A DNA stretch of 64,000 bases from Treponema_C sp050937815. GTDB taxonomy: Bacteria > Spirochaetota > Spirochaetia > Treponematales > Treponemataceae. Location: contig NZ_JACDIJ010000001.1 of assembly GCF_050937815.1 (NCBI RefSeq), positions 124,001 to 188,000 of the forward strand, in the 5' to 3' direction. Below are positions 23,938 through 32,880 of the stretch, piece after piece. A program made the translations under genes and the position numbers. Within the stretch, counting starts at the first letter, position 1. Each line of letters starts with the position of its first letter. Under the pieces are notes generated by a model. It had not been told where the DNA came from. It saw nothing but the letters and a program-made list of their open reading frames with translations, and ran no database searches.

Positions 23938-24727
23938 CTCGCGTAAAATAGGATTTCAAAAATTCAGCTGCAGTTTTAGGAGTTGCCTTAGATGCTATTC
24001 CCTCTAAGTCTGCCCGTTGTCCACCTTGTCGAGTATCGAAAATCGCATTGTGTTCTTCGGGTTTCTCTCCAGGCTTTATCTCTCTACCATATCTATTCGC
24101 AATGTTATCTTCTCTAATATCCATATCTGTGTCACCTTTGCGAAGTACATCTGTCACTTCTCGCACGAAACTCAAAATTTGAGCAGTCATTTTTCCATAT
24201 TTTCCACGCAATGTTGCTCTGCTATTTGCCATCGCATGATTATAATGATCATTTCCAATTACGTTTTCATCCTTCATTTTTTTATATTGAGAAATAAAAT
24301 CGTAAATTGCACCTATAATTTGAGTTTCAGCTTTTCCAACTTCGATAATCAACCGAGTCATCGCTAATTCAGCAATCATTCTTCCATCCGGATCCGTATA
24401 CTTCACCGGATTGTTCCCCGCATAGTGGTACAGGTGCATGTTTACCGTGTTATATATTCCCCCCATTCCGGGTAAGTTTTGATTATGCTTTTTTGCCTCA
24501 TCATTCACTGGCGCAAGCGGTATGTAATCGGATAACGCCGGGTCGGCGGTCAGCCATCTACTCGTTTTAGCGTCCAGGTATCTGGCACCGTAGTAGTATA
24601 AGCCTGTTTCCTCGTCCCGTTCTTTGCCGGTAAATTTAAAGGGCAGGGTCTTATTTTCCGGTGCTCTTTTTTCTATCCAGTATTCTCCGTAGGGCGTGTA
24701 TTCTACTCTCTCGTATTCGTCCCCCTT
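23921..24727 (-). CDS. orphan Rhs tip C1 of unknown toxin type, no clear start
   Basis: Rhs homology begins sharply at KGDEYERVEY (24727) and runs to PVKYTDPDGR. The frame is open upstream (ERLEKNDHI) into the end of gene 24745-25317, so no start codon can be assigned; the first ATG (24508) is internal. The tip has DHYNHAMANSRATLRGKYG, EVTDVLRKGDTDMDIRED and NIANRYGREIKPGE, a His/Asn/Asp pattern I have no firm name for. No palindromic element precedes this fragment. A lipoprotein immunity gene overlaps its end. Confidence 0.5.
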   Translation of the reverse strand, partial: KGDEYERVEYTPYGEYWIEKRAPENKTLPFKFTGKERDEETGLYYYGARYLDAKTSRWLTADPALSDYIPLAPVNDEAKKHNQNLPGMGGIYNTVNMHLYHYAGNNPVKYTDPDGRMIAELAMTRLIIEVGKAETQIIGAIYDFISQYKKMKDENVIGNDHYNHAMANSRATLRGKYGKMTAQILSFVREVTDVLRKGDTDMDIREDNIANRYGREIKPGEKPEEHNAIFDTRQGGQRADLEGIASKATPKTAAEFLKSYFTRDVYEK

Positions 24728-24744
24728 TATATGGTCATTTTTTT

Positions 24745-25317
24745 CTAACCTTTCGAACAGGTATTTACGCGGTTTGCCTTTGCTTTTTGTACTTTCAGTT
24801 TTATTATATATATAATATATAATAAAAAAGTCGTTACCGTAAAAATAGGTAAGCTTTTTTGCTTCGGATGTATTGCAGGATTGAAATAGAATTTATATAG
24901 TTTCATTATTATTGAACCTTGATATCCTTCCCTTATTAAAAGTAAAATAATTTGAATAACTGTCAACAATAAAAAAATCAAAAATATATTTCGTACTGAA
25001 GAACATGTTGTTTTCAACGATTGTTTATTTTTATTTGTTTTCTCACTTTGGGTATTCCATCGCAACTGAAGATAAGCAGGGTTCCTTATGTATATATCAA
25101 TAAGTTCTTTGATATTCCTACTTTGCAATTCATTGCAATAATATATTTTTCCATCCTGAAACTTTGCAACCGAAACATATGTATTCTCTCTGAAAAATTG
25201 TATCCAATTTTTTTCATTATGTTTTATTTCAATATCAAAATCGTTTTCCGTATTTTCAATCACATCTATAAGTAGATTGACACTCCGTACCTCTTTTTCA
25301 TTCAAAAACAGTTTCAT
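24745..25317 (-). CDS. membrane protein, immunity-like, at head of the array
   Basis: 190 residues: a soluble N-terminal half (about 1-105), a Lys/Asn-rich link, then two hydrophobic helices (about 107-129 and 155-173) and a basic end. The last codons (VNTCSKG) lie at the junction with Rhs fragment C1 and may be chimaeric. It follows 25322-25678 by 4 bp. With its AT-rich composition and position it looks like an immunity gene of a cassette whose toxin has been lost. Confidence 0.45.
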   Translation of the reverse strand: MKLFLNEKEVRSVNLLIDVIENTENDFDIEIKHNEKNWIQFFRENTYVSVAKFQDGKIYYCNELQSRNIKELIDIYIRNPAYLQLRWNTQSEKTNKNKQSLKTTCSSVRNIFLIFLLLTVIQIILLLIREGYQGSIIMKLYKFYFNPAIHPKQKSLPIFTVTTFLLYIIYIIKLKVQKAKANRVNTCSKG

Positions 25318-25321
25318 AATT

Positions 25322-25678
25322 TTATGTTTCCATAAATATTCTATAATAGGATTCGATTTCTTTTATGATATTCAATGAATACATATCTTTTGCTAATTTT
25401 CTCTTCAAAACTTGAAGATTAGTTACAAAGCCTTTTGGGATTTCCGTGGTATCGCTTTTTCGTATAAGTAAATATAAAATATTAATAAGTTCAGTACATA
25501 AATAAATATTTATTTCAGACTGTATAAAAAATACAACCTCCATTATAGCATTAAAAGATTCTTCTGCCGTAAACGAATTATTTATTTTATCTCGTTCTTT
25601 TGCAAAAAACCATTCATCTTTTTGCAGTTCTTCTTGCCAATTTAGCTGTAAATTTTGAAGAAGTTCATTTATTTTCAT
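25322..25678 (-). CDS. small cytoplasmic immunity-like protein
   Basis: 118 residues, helical and charged, no signal peptide or membrane segment. First intact gene of the array in the direction of transcription. Its start overlaps the end of a short open frame (25665-25748) in the toxin/immunity style of its neighbours. Not recognised as a known Imm family. Confidence 0.45.
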   Translation of the reverse strand: MKINELLQNLQLNWQEELQKDEWFFAKERDKINNSFTAEESFNAIMEVVFFIQSEINIYLCTELINILYLLIRKSDTTEIPKGFVTNLQVLKRKLAKDMYSLNIIKEIESYYRIFMET

Positions 25679-25748
25679 GTTTATTTCTGCACAATAGCTG
25701 CTTTATCTTACTTGTCATGTTACCTTTTGCATTATCCGCCCCTATCGG
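25665..25748 (-). pseudogene. possible last codons of a lost toxin tip
   Basis: Open frame DNAKGNMTSKIKQLLCRNKHENK-stop (here read in pieces DNAKGNMTSKIK / QLLCRNKHENK) whose TGA at 25665-25667 lies just inside the next gene, as in other toxin/immunity overlaps of the array. Too short to identify; offered because of the repeated arrangement. Confidence 0.25.
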
Positions 25749-27998
25749 CTATCGGCCGAATAAGCCCTTTAAAGCTTTGCCGGCGGCATCTCCGGCGGCT
25801 TCTTTTGCTTTTTCTGCGGCGGCATCGACTGCCTTATCTTTCGCTTTGTTAAGCGCTTCTTTTCCCGCATTTTCGGCACGCTGTGTCAATTCTTTTTTGC
25901 GGTTTTCAAGCTCTTTTTGAATTAAATCGACCGCTTCTTTTTGACTTATAATACCTTTTTCTATGCCGCCGAAGACTGCAAGTTTGTCGTTTAAAGGCCC
26001 CGTATATTTTTCCAATTCGGCTTGAGCTTGCTGCACCGCCTGTTTTTTTACCGTTTCAAGTTCTTTGTTTATGCCTTTTTGAAGGGCGGCGATAAACACC
26101 TTGTCGGCATCGGTTTGAATATCCATACGTGCGCCGGAAGACGAAAACTCGCTTTGTACACTGAACCGCAAATTCCGTACGGCCGCAAGTGATTCGTTAT
26201 ATATGCGCGAAATAAAGGCCGGCTCAAAATCTTGGGCGCTTAACAGTACCTTGTCGAAGTCGAAATCCGCCTCGATTCCAAAGCGTCCGTCTTTTTCGGC
26301 TTTTATACCCGCCCGTATTGCCGCTCTTCCTGCAAAAGAAGGAATGCCCGCCGTATCTACGGCGCCGCCTGCAGCTTCAGCCGCCTGTATTATGACGGAT
26401 GCGGGATTAAACGAAACTTTATAGCCGCTTCCGGTATAAGAAGCTTTAAAAAGCGGGTCTTTTAATTTTTTTCCCGCATTGACGATTCCGTCCGCCTTAT
26501 GCGTTCGTTCCGTTCCCAAACCGGCCGCCCCTTCATCTAAACTTCCTTCAAAGGAAACGGGCTTTCCCCACAAGTCCGGATCGCTTGAAATATCGCCGAG
26601 GAGGCTTTCAAAACCCGTGCCGCTTGCAAACATCCTTTGTATCAAAAAACGCGGATACACGTCGGCCTTATATTCGATTGTGCGGCCCCTCATGCGCCGC
26701 TGTCTTTGCTTTTTAACTTCTTTTTTAGTCTTTTTTTGTAAATCTTCGCGCGAAAGCAGCTCCATAGCCTTTTCGGCATAGGGATAGTATTTACCTAAGG
26801 CACCGTAAGCGGCGGCTTTCAGCGTTTGAGAAAATATGTTTTTGCCGTCGGCAACCGTAAAGGATTTGATTTTACCGATTTCTTTATTGATAAAGGCCGT
26901 ATCCGATTTTACCGCATCCGATGCGCGCCGGGCGGCATCTTTTACCGCCTTGCTGTCGGTTTGCAATTCTTTGACGGTCGATTCGGTTAAGGCGGACAGT
27001 TTTTTCCCGTTTTGAATAGCCGTATTTAAGTCTTCTATAGCACTCTTGATTTCCGCAATGTCTTTTATCGTCTGATAATCGCGCGAAAGCACCTTTTCGG
27101 CACTTGAGCGGAAATCGTTTACGGAGCTTTCCAATTCGGCGGGGCGTTTTTCCCACACGGGAATCAGCCGTTCGGCCAGCTCTTGGGCCTTTTGCGCTTC
27201 TTCGGGCGTTTTTAACTGCTTAAGGGCATTGTCCAAAAAGGTTTGCGGATTTAAAGCGGCAAACATCGAGTCAAGAATTTGTTGTCCTTCGGCTAAAGCC
27301 GCTTGCTGCTGTGCCTGCATAAAGGCTGCGGTTTTACCCGGTTCGGCCTTATCCGTGTTTTTGTCTTTTTTTACCTTTTTTTCACGCTTTGCTAAAGCAC
27401 CCGAGGTTTTGCGCTCGGTGCCGAAGGCCATACCCGATACTTCAAGATTTTCGCAGACAAAGCGCTTTTTTAAAAGCTGCACAAGGTTAAAGTCGGCTTC
27501 GAGCTTTTGGGCTTCGAACACGTTTTTCATCGGCGCATTTTTATCCGCCACCGCCAAGCCGTTTACGGTTAAAGCGGAATTGAAAATTCCCACATTGACC
27601 GATGCGATTTCCACCTTTGCTCCGGCGGCTTTTTGCAGTACGTTTATTAAAACACGCTTTGCAATCGGATTTTTAAAAAGTCCTGTAAGGATAATTACAG
27701 CACCGATAAAGCCTGCGGCAGCCGCTAAAGGAATAAGTTTTATGCGCCCTTTTTGACGCTTTATTTGCTTTGCAAGATTTTTTAAGCGTATAAAGTCGGC
27801 GTCCGGATACTCGGTTACGGCAATGCGCTTTTTAAGCGGATCTTTTTCGTCGGCCGTAAATTGGGCGGCTAAAAAATCGCGGTCGGTTTTTATGTACAGC
27901 TTTTTTAAAAGCTTTTTTTCAAGCGCTTTTTCCGTATAGGATTTTTTCAAAAGCGCAGGCAGTCTTTTTGCGGGAACTTTTTTTTGTTCTTTTTTCAT
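25749..27998 (-). CDS. TIGR03545-family protein (AsmA-like, membrane-anchored)
   Basis: 749 residues from ATG 27998, which overlaps the upstream stop (ATGA) behind GAGGTGGA; a longer frame to 28106 is rejected. After a basic cytoplasmic start there is one transmembrane helix (about 90-108, LIPLAAAAGFIGAVIILTG), then KRVLINVLQKAAGAKVEI, similar to the start of AsmA/TamB-like domains, long helical Ala/Lys/Gln-rich stretches, and a Lys/Ala/Glu-rich end. Together with the next gene it forms the pair known as TIGR03545/TIGR03546. By its AsmA likeness a role in envelope lipid traffic is possible but unproven. Confidence 0.65.
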   Translation of the reverse strand: MKKEQKKVPAKRLPALLKKSYTEKALEKKLLKKLYIKTDRDFLAAQFTADEKDPLKKRIAVTEYPDADFIRLKNLAKQIKRQKGRIKLIPLAAAAGFIGAVIILTGLFKNPIAKRVLINVLQKAAGAKVEIASVNVGIFNSALTVNGLAVADKNAPMKNVFEAQKLEADFNLVQLLKKRFVCENLEVSGMAFGTERKTSGALAKREKKVKKDKNTDKAEPGKTAAFMQAQQQAALAEGQQILDSMFAALNPQTFLDNALKQLKTPEEAQKAQELAERLIPVWEKRPAELESSVNDFRSSAEKVLSRDYQTIKDIAEIKSAIEDLNTAIQNGKKLSALTESTVKELQTDSKAVKDAARRASDAVKSDTAFINKEIGKIKSFTVADGKNIFSQTLKAAAYGALGKYYPYAEKAMELLSREDLQKKTKKEVKKQRQRRMRGRTIEYKADVYPRFLIQRMFASGTGFESLLGDISSDPDLWGKPVSFEGSLDEGAAGLGTERTHKADGIVNAGKKLKDPLFKASYTGSGYKVSFNPASVIIQAAEAAGGAVDTAGIPSFAGRAAIRAGIKAEKDGRFGIEADFDFDKVLLSAQDFEPAFISRIYNESLAAVRNLRFSVQSEFSSSGARMDIQTDADKVFIAALQKGINKELETVKKQAVQQAQAELEKYTGPLNDKLAVFGGIEKGIISQKEAVDLIQKELENRKKELTQRAENAGKEALNKAKDKAVDAAAEKAKEAAGDAAGKALKGLFGR

Positions 27999-28513
27999 AA
28001 TTCCACCTCGGTAAAAAAGCCGGCTATTTTGGCAGCTAAGGGAGTTTTGTACAGGGCTTGAACGAATTTGTTTTGCGCAAGAGCCGGAGCGGCGAATTTT
28101 CGCCATCCGGATACAAGAAATCTTGTTAAGATGTATACGGGAATATACAGTATCAGGCTTGCAGTAAGGGAACCTGCAACAATCGTGTTGTTAAATTTCG
28201 TAAATGCGACAAAGGGAATCTCCAGTAAAGCCGCGTACGCAGGTTTTAAAGCTCCGATGTTTAACACCGCATACCCGAGCGCATCCAAAAGCGGATCAAA
28301 AAGAGGGGCTATAAGGGTTCCCAGTAAAATACTCAAAAACAGAGTGCCCTTATGGATACGGACAAACAGAAAAAAAACAAAGAGAATGTACCAAAGCGCA
28401 TTATTTTTCGGTACAAACCCAAGCAAAATTCCTATGCTTGCCGCATGGGCTATTTCTCCCGGATGCGAGTTTGTGTTCAAGGCTTTGAACAATTTAACGA
28501 CAGGTGCAATCAT
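27995..28513 (-). CDS. TIGR03546-family membrane protein
   Basis: 172 residues. Several hydrophobic helices (about 23-50, 56-72, 84-100, 112-135) after the ALNTNSHPGEIAHAASIGILLGFVPKNNAL motif (here read in two blocks), which recalls DUF2062-type proteins (ALxxxxSPxxIAxGxAxGxxxGxxP). Coupled by a 4-bp overlap to the TIGR03545 gene. Function unknown; inner membrane. Confidence 0.7.
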   Translation of the reverse strand: MIAPVVKLFKALNTNSHPGEIAHAASIGILLGFVPKNNALWYILFVFFLFVRIHKGTLFLSILLGTLIAPLFDPLLDALGYAVLNIGALKPAYAALLEIPFVAFTKFNNTIVAGSLTASLILYIPVYILTRFLVSGWRKFAAPALAQNKFVQALYKTPLAAKIAGFFTEVEL

Positions 28514-28525
28514 AATTTCTCCCGT

Positions 28526-29992
28526 TTACACTTTCAATAAAGCTTTTTTATACAGCTCTTCGTATTTTTGTGCGGATTCCGCCCAGCCGAAACGCTGTGC
28601 CATTGCCCGCTTTTTCATTTGTTCTATATGTTCTTTTTTGTTGTACCACGCATATACGGCCCAGCCGACCGTGTCGAAAATACTTTGCGGAGTCAACAAA
28701 TCGAACATAAAGCCCGTTCCCTCGCCCGTTTTTTCGTTGTAGTTTTGAACCGTGTCGGCAAGGCCGCCCGTACGCCGGACAATCGGCAGGGTTCCGTATA
28801 TAAGCGAATACATTTGATTTAAACCGCAGGGTTCGTAGCGGCTGGGCATAAGAAAAAAGTCGGCGCCCGCTTCCATCAAATGACTGAGGGCATCGTCGTA
28901 TCCTATGCGGCAGCGCAAATTCGGCAGTTTTGATTGGAGTGCAAGCAATTCGTGTTCGCACCATTTTTCGCCCGAACCTAAAACGGCAAACTGTACATTC
29001 ATCTTTGTGCACATATCGTAGGCACAGCCGTAAGACGGCCCGAACAGTTCCCCTATTCCCTTTTGGTGGGCAAGCCGCGTAACCATCGTAATGAGGGGAA
29101 CGTCGGGATTGACTTCAAGCCCCATTGCCTTTTGAAGGGCTTCTTTATTTTGCTTTTTTTTCGCTAAGCTTTTAACCGAATATTGTACCGGAATTTTTTT
29201 GTCCGAAGACGGATTCCACACATCGGTGTCTACGCCGTTTAAAATGCCGACCAAATCGTCTTTACGGCTTCGTAAAAGTCCGTCCATACCGAAGCCTTGT
29301 TCGCTTCCCTGTATTTCGGAGGCGTAGGTCGGCGATACGGTAGTCAGCATATCGGCGCTTGTAAGGCCGGCTTTTAAAAAGTTGATTTTATCCCAGTCTT
29401 CAAAACCCGATGCGTAAAAGTGTTCCCATGCAAGGCCTAAAAAAGGATAGTTGTGTTTACCGTATACGCCCTGATAGCCGAGATTGTGAACGGTTAAAAC
29501 GCTTGCCGTTTTTGCGAAAACACCCCGTCTTTCGTTAAAACGGAGCAATACCGGAACGAGGGCTGCCGACCAATCGTGTGCATGCATAATGTCGGGAAAC
29601 CACGAAAGCTTTTTGCACAGCTGAAAGGCGGCTTGGCATAAAATGGAAAAACGGTAGGGATTGTCGTGAAAATCGCTTTCGTCGGCAGTACCGTATACGC
29701 CGTCGCGGCCGAAAGCCTGCTCATGGTCGATAAAGTATACGCGAAGATTTTTTGTGCCGCTCATGACGGCCGTATAGACGGCCGTCCATTCTTCTTTATA
29801 ACCGCCGGGAAGCCCCATCGGCCCTTCAAGCAGTGTCAGCTTTGATTTATCTATGCCGTAATAGCGCGGCATAAGGATACGCACATCATGCCCTTCGTTA
29901 TGCAAAGCGATTGCCAAAGCCGAAACCGCATCGGCCAATCCGCCCGTTTTTGCAAAGGGTACCGCTTCTGCGCTTATCATTAGAATTTTCAT
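28526..29992 (-). CDS. glgA: glycogen synthase (ADP-glucose type)
   Basis: 488 residues from ATG 29992 (AAGG at 9 nt; a GTG two codons upstream is less likely). GT5 signature KILMISAEAVPFAKTGGLADAVSALA at the N-terminus (KTGGL binds the sugar nucleotide), HAHDWSAALVP near 140, the VTRLAHQKGIGEL block (about 300) and the C-terminal EPCGLNQMYSLIYGTLPIVRRTGGLADTV motif (about 375-405, given here in part) are intact. Elongates alpha-1,4-glucan from ADP-glucose. Lies behind the aminotransferase gene and before the TIGR03546 gene on the same strand. Confidence 0.93.
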   Translation of the reverse strand: MKILMISAEAVPFAKTGGLADAVSALAIALHNEGHDVRILMPRYYGIDKSKLTLLEGPMGLPGGYKEEWTAVYTAVMSGTKNLRVYFIDHEQAFGRDGVYGTADESDFHDNPYRFSILCQAAFQLCKKLSWFPDIMHAHDWSAALVPVLLRFNERRGVFAKTASVLTVHNLGYQGVYGKHNYPFLGLAWEHFYASGFEDWDKINFLKAGLTSADMLTTVSPTYASEIQGSEQGFGMDGLLRSRKDDLVGILNGVDTDVWNPSSDKKIPVQYSVKSLAKKKQNKEALQKAMGLEVNPDVPLITMVTRLAHQKGIGELFGPSYGCAYDMCTKMNVQFAVLGSGEKWCEHELLALQSKLPNLRCRIGYDDALSHLMEAGADFFLMPSRYEPCGLNQMYSLIYGTLPIVRRTGGLADTVQNYNEKTGEGTGFMFDLLTPQSIFDTVGWAVYAWYNKKEHIEQMKKRAMAQRFGWAESAQKYEELYKKALLKV

Positions 29993-30004
29993 AGACACCA
30001 GCCT

Positions 30005-31225
30005 TTACCATGCTTCGCAAGCTTCTTTGAGAGCCGCTTTGCAATGTATAATTGTTTTTTCGTCGGTGCAATAGGCTGCACGAATCCAGCCGGGACAGCC
30101 GAATACACTGCCCGGTACGCATAAAATACGATAACGCTGTAAATGCTCACAAAAAGCATAATCGTCCGCAGTTTTTAACCGGCGGGATTCGGGAACCTTG
30201 CAAAAAAGATAAAAAGCTCCCTCCGGCTTGATATACTGCAATCCGGCAGTGTCGGCGGCATCGATTATTAAAGCGCGTCTTTTTTTATAAGCCGAATAAT
30301 CGACGGGAACATCCCATGTTTTTTCGATAACCCGCTGAAAAAAAGCGGGAGCGTTTACAAAACCTAAAATGCGGTTTGTAAAGGAGCAAGCTTGAAATAA
30401 TTCGTGAACATTTTCGGCAGACGGATTAAGGGCAAGATAACCGATACGTTCGCCGGGTAAACTCAGATTTTTTGCAAAGGAGCTTACGATAACCGTTTCC
30501 GTATACAGAGGAAAAACCGCCGGAACGGCTGCGGTATCGTATACAATATCGCGGTACGGCTCATCGCAAATCAAATAGGGTTTTTTTCCCGTTTTTTCGG
30601 CATATGATTTTATAAGGGAAACAAGACCGGAAATGTTTTTTTCGGTATATATTTTACCGGACGGATTATTCGGAGAGTTCACTATAACTGCGGCAACATC
30701 CTTTTTTTCTTTAAGAGCTTGGGCAAACGCTTTTTCAAAGGCATCGGTGTCTAAAGACATATCGTCTTTGCAGGCAATCGGATGTAGCAGGCCTCCGTGG
30801 TTTGCGGCGTAATGCGCGTATTCGGGGAAAAACGGAACGGAAACAAAAACCGCATCTCCGGGATTTAAAACGGCTTTTAAAAACACATTTAAAGCGCCTG
30901 CAGCTCCGGAGGACATAACAATACGGTCGGCACAAACGCACGTTCCCTGTTCTTTCGATACTTTACGGGCAACGGCTTGTCTGCATTCCGGAAGTCCCGC
31001 ATTCGGCATATATGAATGCAAACCGCAACTTGTATCGGCTGCAAGTTTTTGCATATGAATGCGGACTTGTTCGGGAGGTTCCAAAGAGGGATTTCCCAAA
31101 CTGAAGTCGAATACGTTTTCGGCTCCGAATTGTTTTTTTAGCAACAAGCCCGTTTCAAACATACTGCGGATGCCGGCATTTTCCCGTCCGTTTATTTTTG
31201 ATTTTACGGCTTCGGCAACGGCCAT
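30005..31225 (-). CDS. class I/II PLP-dependent aminotransferase
   Basis: 406 residues, strong GAGGAG site. FSLGNPSLEPP (about 39), NSPNNPSGKIY (about 188), ICDEPYRDIVYD (about 220) and the Lys of SSFAKNLSLPGERIGYLA (about 250) give a complete fold type I aminotransferase of the AspC/YbdL type. This close SLPGERIGY variant is common in anaerobes, with an aspartate/aromatic amino acid substrate range; the exact donor is unknown. Divergent from the regulator gene at 31520. Confidence 0.8.
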   Translation of the reverse strand: MAVAEAVKSKINGRENAGIRSMFETGLLLKKQFGAENVFDFSLGNPSLEPPEQVRIHMQKLAADTSCGLHSYMPNAGLPECRQAVARKVSKEQGTCVCADRIVMSSGAAGALNVFLKAVLNPGDAVFVSVPFFPEYAHYAANHGGLLHPIACKDDMSLDTDAFEKAFAQALKEKKDVAAVIVNSPNNPSGKIYTEKNISGLVSLIKSYAEKTGKKPYLICDEPYRDIVYDTAAVPAVFPLYTETVIVSSFAKNLSLPGERIGYLALNPSAENVHELFQACSFTNRILGFVNAPAFFQRVIEKTWDVPVDYSAYKKRRALIIDAADTAGLQYIKPEGAFYLFCKVPESRRLKTADDYAFCEHLQRYRILCVPGSVFGCPGWIRAAYCTDEKTIIHCKAALKEACEAW

Positions 31226-31315
31226 TTACATCTCCTCTTCCGGTCGGAAGTATAGCATAAAAATCGTATTAACGGAAGATGTATTATAAAAACATAAAAA
31301 AAAATCACCCGATGC

Positions 31316-31360
31316 TTGCCATTCACGCCGTAACATGCTATAGTGTTCACAGTTTGAACA
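31316..31360 (+). promoter_or_regulatory. promoter and operator-like palindrome heading the glycan locus
   Basis: -35 TTGCCA (31316-31321), 17 bp, -10 TATAGT (31339-31344). Overlapping the expected transcription start is the palindrome TGTTCA-5-TGAACA (31344-31360). A repressor bound there would block the promoter; autoregulation by the MarR-type product downstream is a simple guess. Confidence 0.55.
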
Positions 31361-31519
31361 ATTGGTAAAATGTCCTTTAGCCTGTTTCGGCGGCAAAGAT
31401 ACTCATTTTATCATTCATTTTTTTCATTCGGCGCAGTTTTGCACCGTGCTATAGGGAAAAAAATATCCCGAGTCTTAAAACAGGCTCGGCGTTTACAACC
31501 TGCCTTTACGGCTCGAAAT

Positions 31520-32089
31520 ATGGAACAGGATTCCGAACTTCAACTTCTTTCAAACGTTCATCATGCTCTCAGATTAAACAGCGATGCAAGTCAACGCGAT
31601 CTTGCCCAATACACGAATTTATCGCTGGGAATGACCAATGCCCTTTTGCGCCGCTTTGCGGATAAGGGGTGGCTGTATATGAAAAAAATCTCAAAGCGCA
31701 ATATCCAATATATGCTGACCGCCCAGGGAATAAAAGAACTGAGCGCTCGGTCAAAACGTTATTTTAAAAATACGGCACGTCTTATGAACGAATATCAAAG
31801 CTGTATACGCCGCTTTGCACAAAAAGCCGCCGATTCAGGATGCACCGATTTGATTTTGGTCGGCGACAACGATTTGGAATTTTTATTCGATTATGCCTGC
31901 CATTTTTGTAAAATTTCATTTATAAAAATAGACTCTAACGATTTCGATATTCGGCAAAAATATGTAACTTCGCGTGCCTTTATTGTTTTTTCGGATGAAG
32001 TTCAGTATGAAGCTTCCGTAAATCTTGCACAAAGCGAGTATAAAGCGCGATGTACGAGTGTTATGCAAATTGTGGAAAATGCCGGTTAG
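31520..32089 (+). CDS. MarR/EPS-associated winged-helix regulator
   Basis: 189 residues from ATG 31520; the frame is open back to an ATG at 31370, but those 50 residues do not look like the family. HTH region SQRDLAQYTNLSLGMTNALL (about 24-43), wing GWLYMKKISKRNIQYMLTAQGIKELS, as in MarR-type regulators near exopolysaccharide genes. Unlike the short family members it carries a C-terminal 100-residue domain with DLILVGDNDLEFLFDYA, resembling a Rossmann-like sensor. First gene of the glycan locus, so it probably controls it. Confidence 0.7.
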   Translation: MEQDSELQLLSNVHHALRLNSDASQRDLAQYTNLSLGMTNALLRRFADKGWLYMKKISKRNIQYMLTAQGIKELSARSKRYFKNTARLMNEYQSCIRRFAQKAADSGCTDLILVGDNDLEFLFDYACHFCKISFIKIDSNDFDIRQKYVTSRAFIVFSDEVQYEASVNLAQSEYKARCTSVMQIVENAG

Positions 32090-32157
32090 CGGCGGCTGAA
32101 AACCGGGTTGACAGCCGAGCCGATAAGCGTTTTAAAATTGCAGTTTTAGGATTGTGT

Positions 32158-32880
32158 ATGATAAAAAAACATATTTTTATTTTTTCGATATTTTTTTGTG
32201 CTTTTTCATTGTTTTCGCAATCCCTGTTCAACGACAATTTAACGGTTGAAGAAAGGCAAAAACTTGCGGACGGGCAAATTGTCATACGCAATATCGGAAA
32301 AGCGAAAAACATAAGTTTAAATCCGGTAACGCCGCAAGCCGGACGCTTGATTGAATCGGTTAAAAAATTAAAACCCGCATATTTGGCCGAGGTTATTCAA
32401 ATACGTCCTGCAAGCGGCAACGAGGATTTGATTGAGCGGATAAAACCGCTTTTACTTGATATTGAAGCGTATGCAGGCATTCCCTATTGGTCGGAGCGGA
32501 ATCAGCAGTTTTACGATTTATATTCGAGCGCTTCGATTGTAAAAAGCGATATAAAAGAAAACGGTGCCTTATTGAACGCAGACTTATACATGCTGCCCTT
32601 CGGAGATTTAAATGTTGATATAAAGCTTTCCGATATCGACGGTGAAGTTTTGTATTCGATGATAAATACGGGGAACGTAAAATACGATAATATAACGGTC
32701 GTCCGGCCGGAAAAAATGCAGTCGTTCGTTTATGCATTTAAATACAATGACTTTATCGTTTTATACGGTATAGGAGGCGTAAATGCGCCGAGCATATTTT
32801 TTTTGCGCGACCGTATAGAGCTTTCGTTTATAAACCGCATAAAAACTTTTTGCAAATATATTTTTGAAAAGCTTGAGTGA
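32158..32880 (+). CDS. exported protein of unknown function
   Basis: 240 residues from ATG 32158 (AGGA at 9 nt; the frame extends further up without a better start). Signal peptide IKKHIFIFSIFFCAFSLFSQ. The mature part has alpha/beta character with IPYWSERNQQFYDLYSSASI and a VLYGIGGVNAPSIFFLRDRI end, similar to exported spirochaete proteins of the DUF6675 type as far as I remember. Its stop overlaps the ATG of the next gene (TGATG), so it is translated together with the guanylyltransferase gene. Confidence 0.5.
   Translation: MIKKHIFIFSIFFCAFSLFSQSLFNDNLTVEERQKLADGQIVIRNIGKAKNISLNPVTPQAGRLIESVKKLKPAYLAEVIQIRPASGNEDLIERIKPLLLDIEAYAGIPYWSERNQQFYDLYSSASIVKSDIKENGALLNADLYMLPFGDLNVDIKLSDIDGEVLYSMINTGNVKYDNITVVRPEKMQSFVYAFKYNDFIVLYGIGGVNAPSIFFLRDRIELSFINRIKTFCKYIFEKLE

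Noticed and set aside
31370..31519. 50-residue N-terminal extension of the MarR-type regulator
   Set aside because: Arg/Phe-rich and unlike the family; homology starts at the ATG at 31520, although the nearby promoter leaves some doubt.
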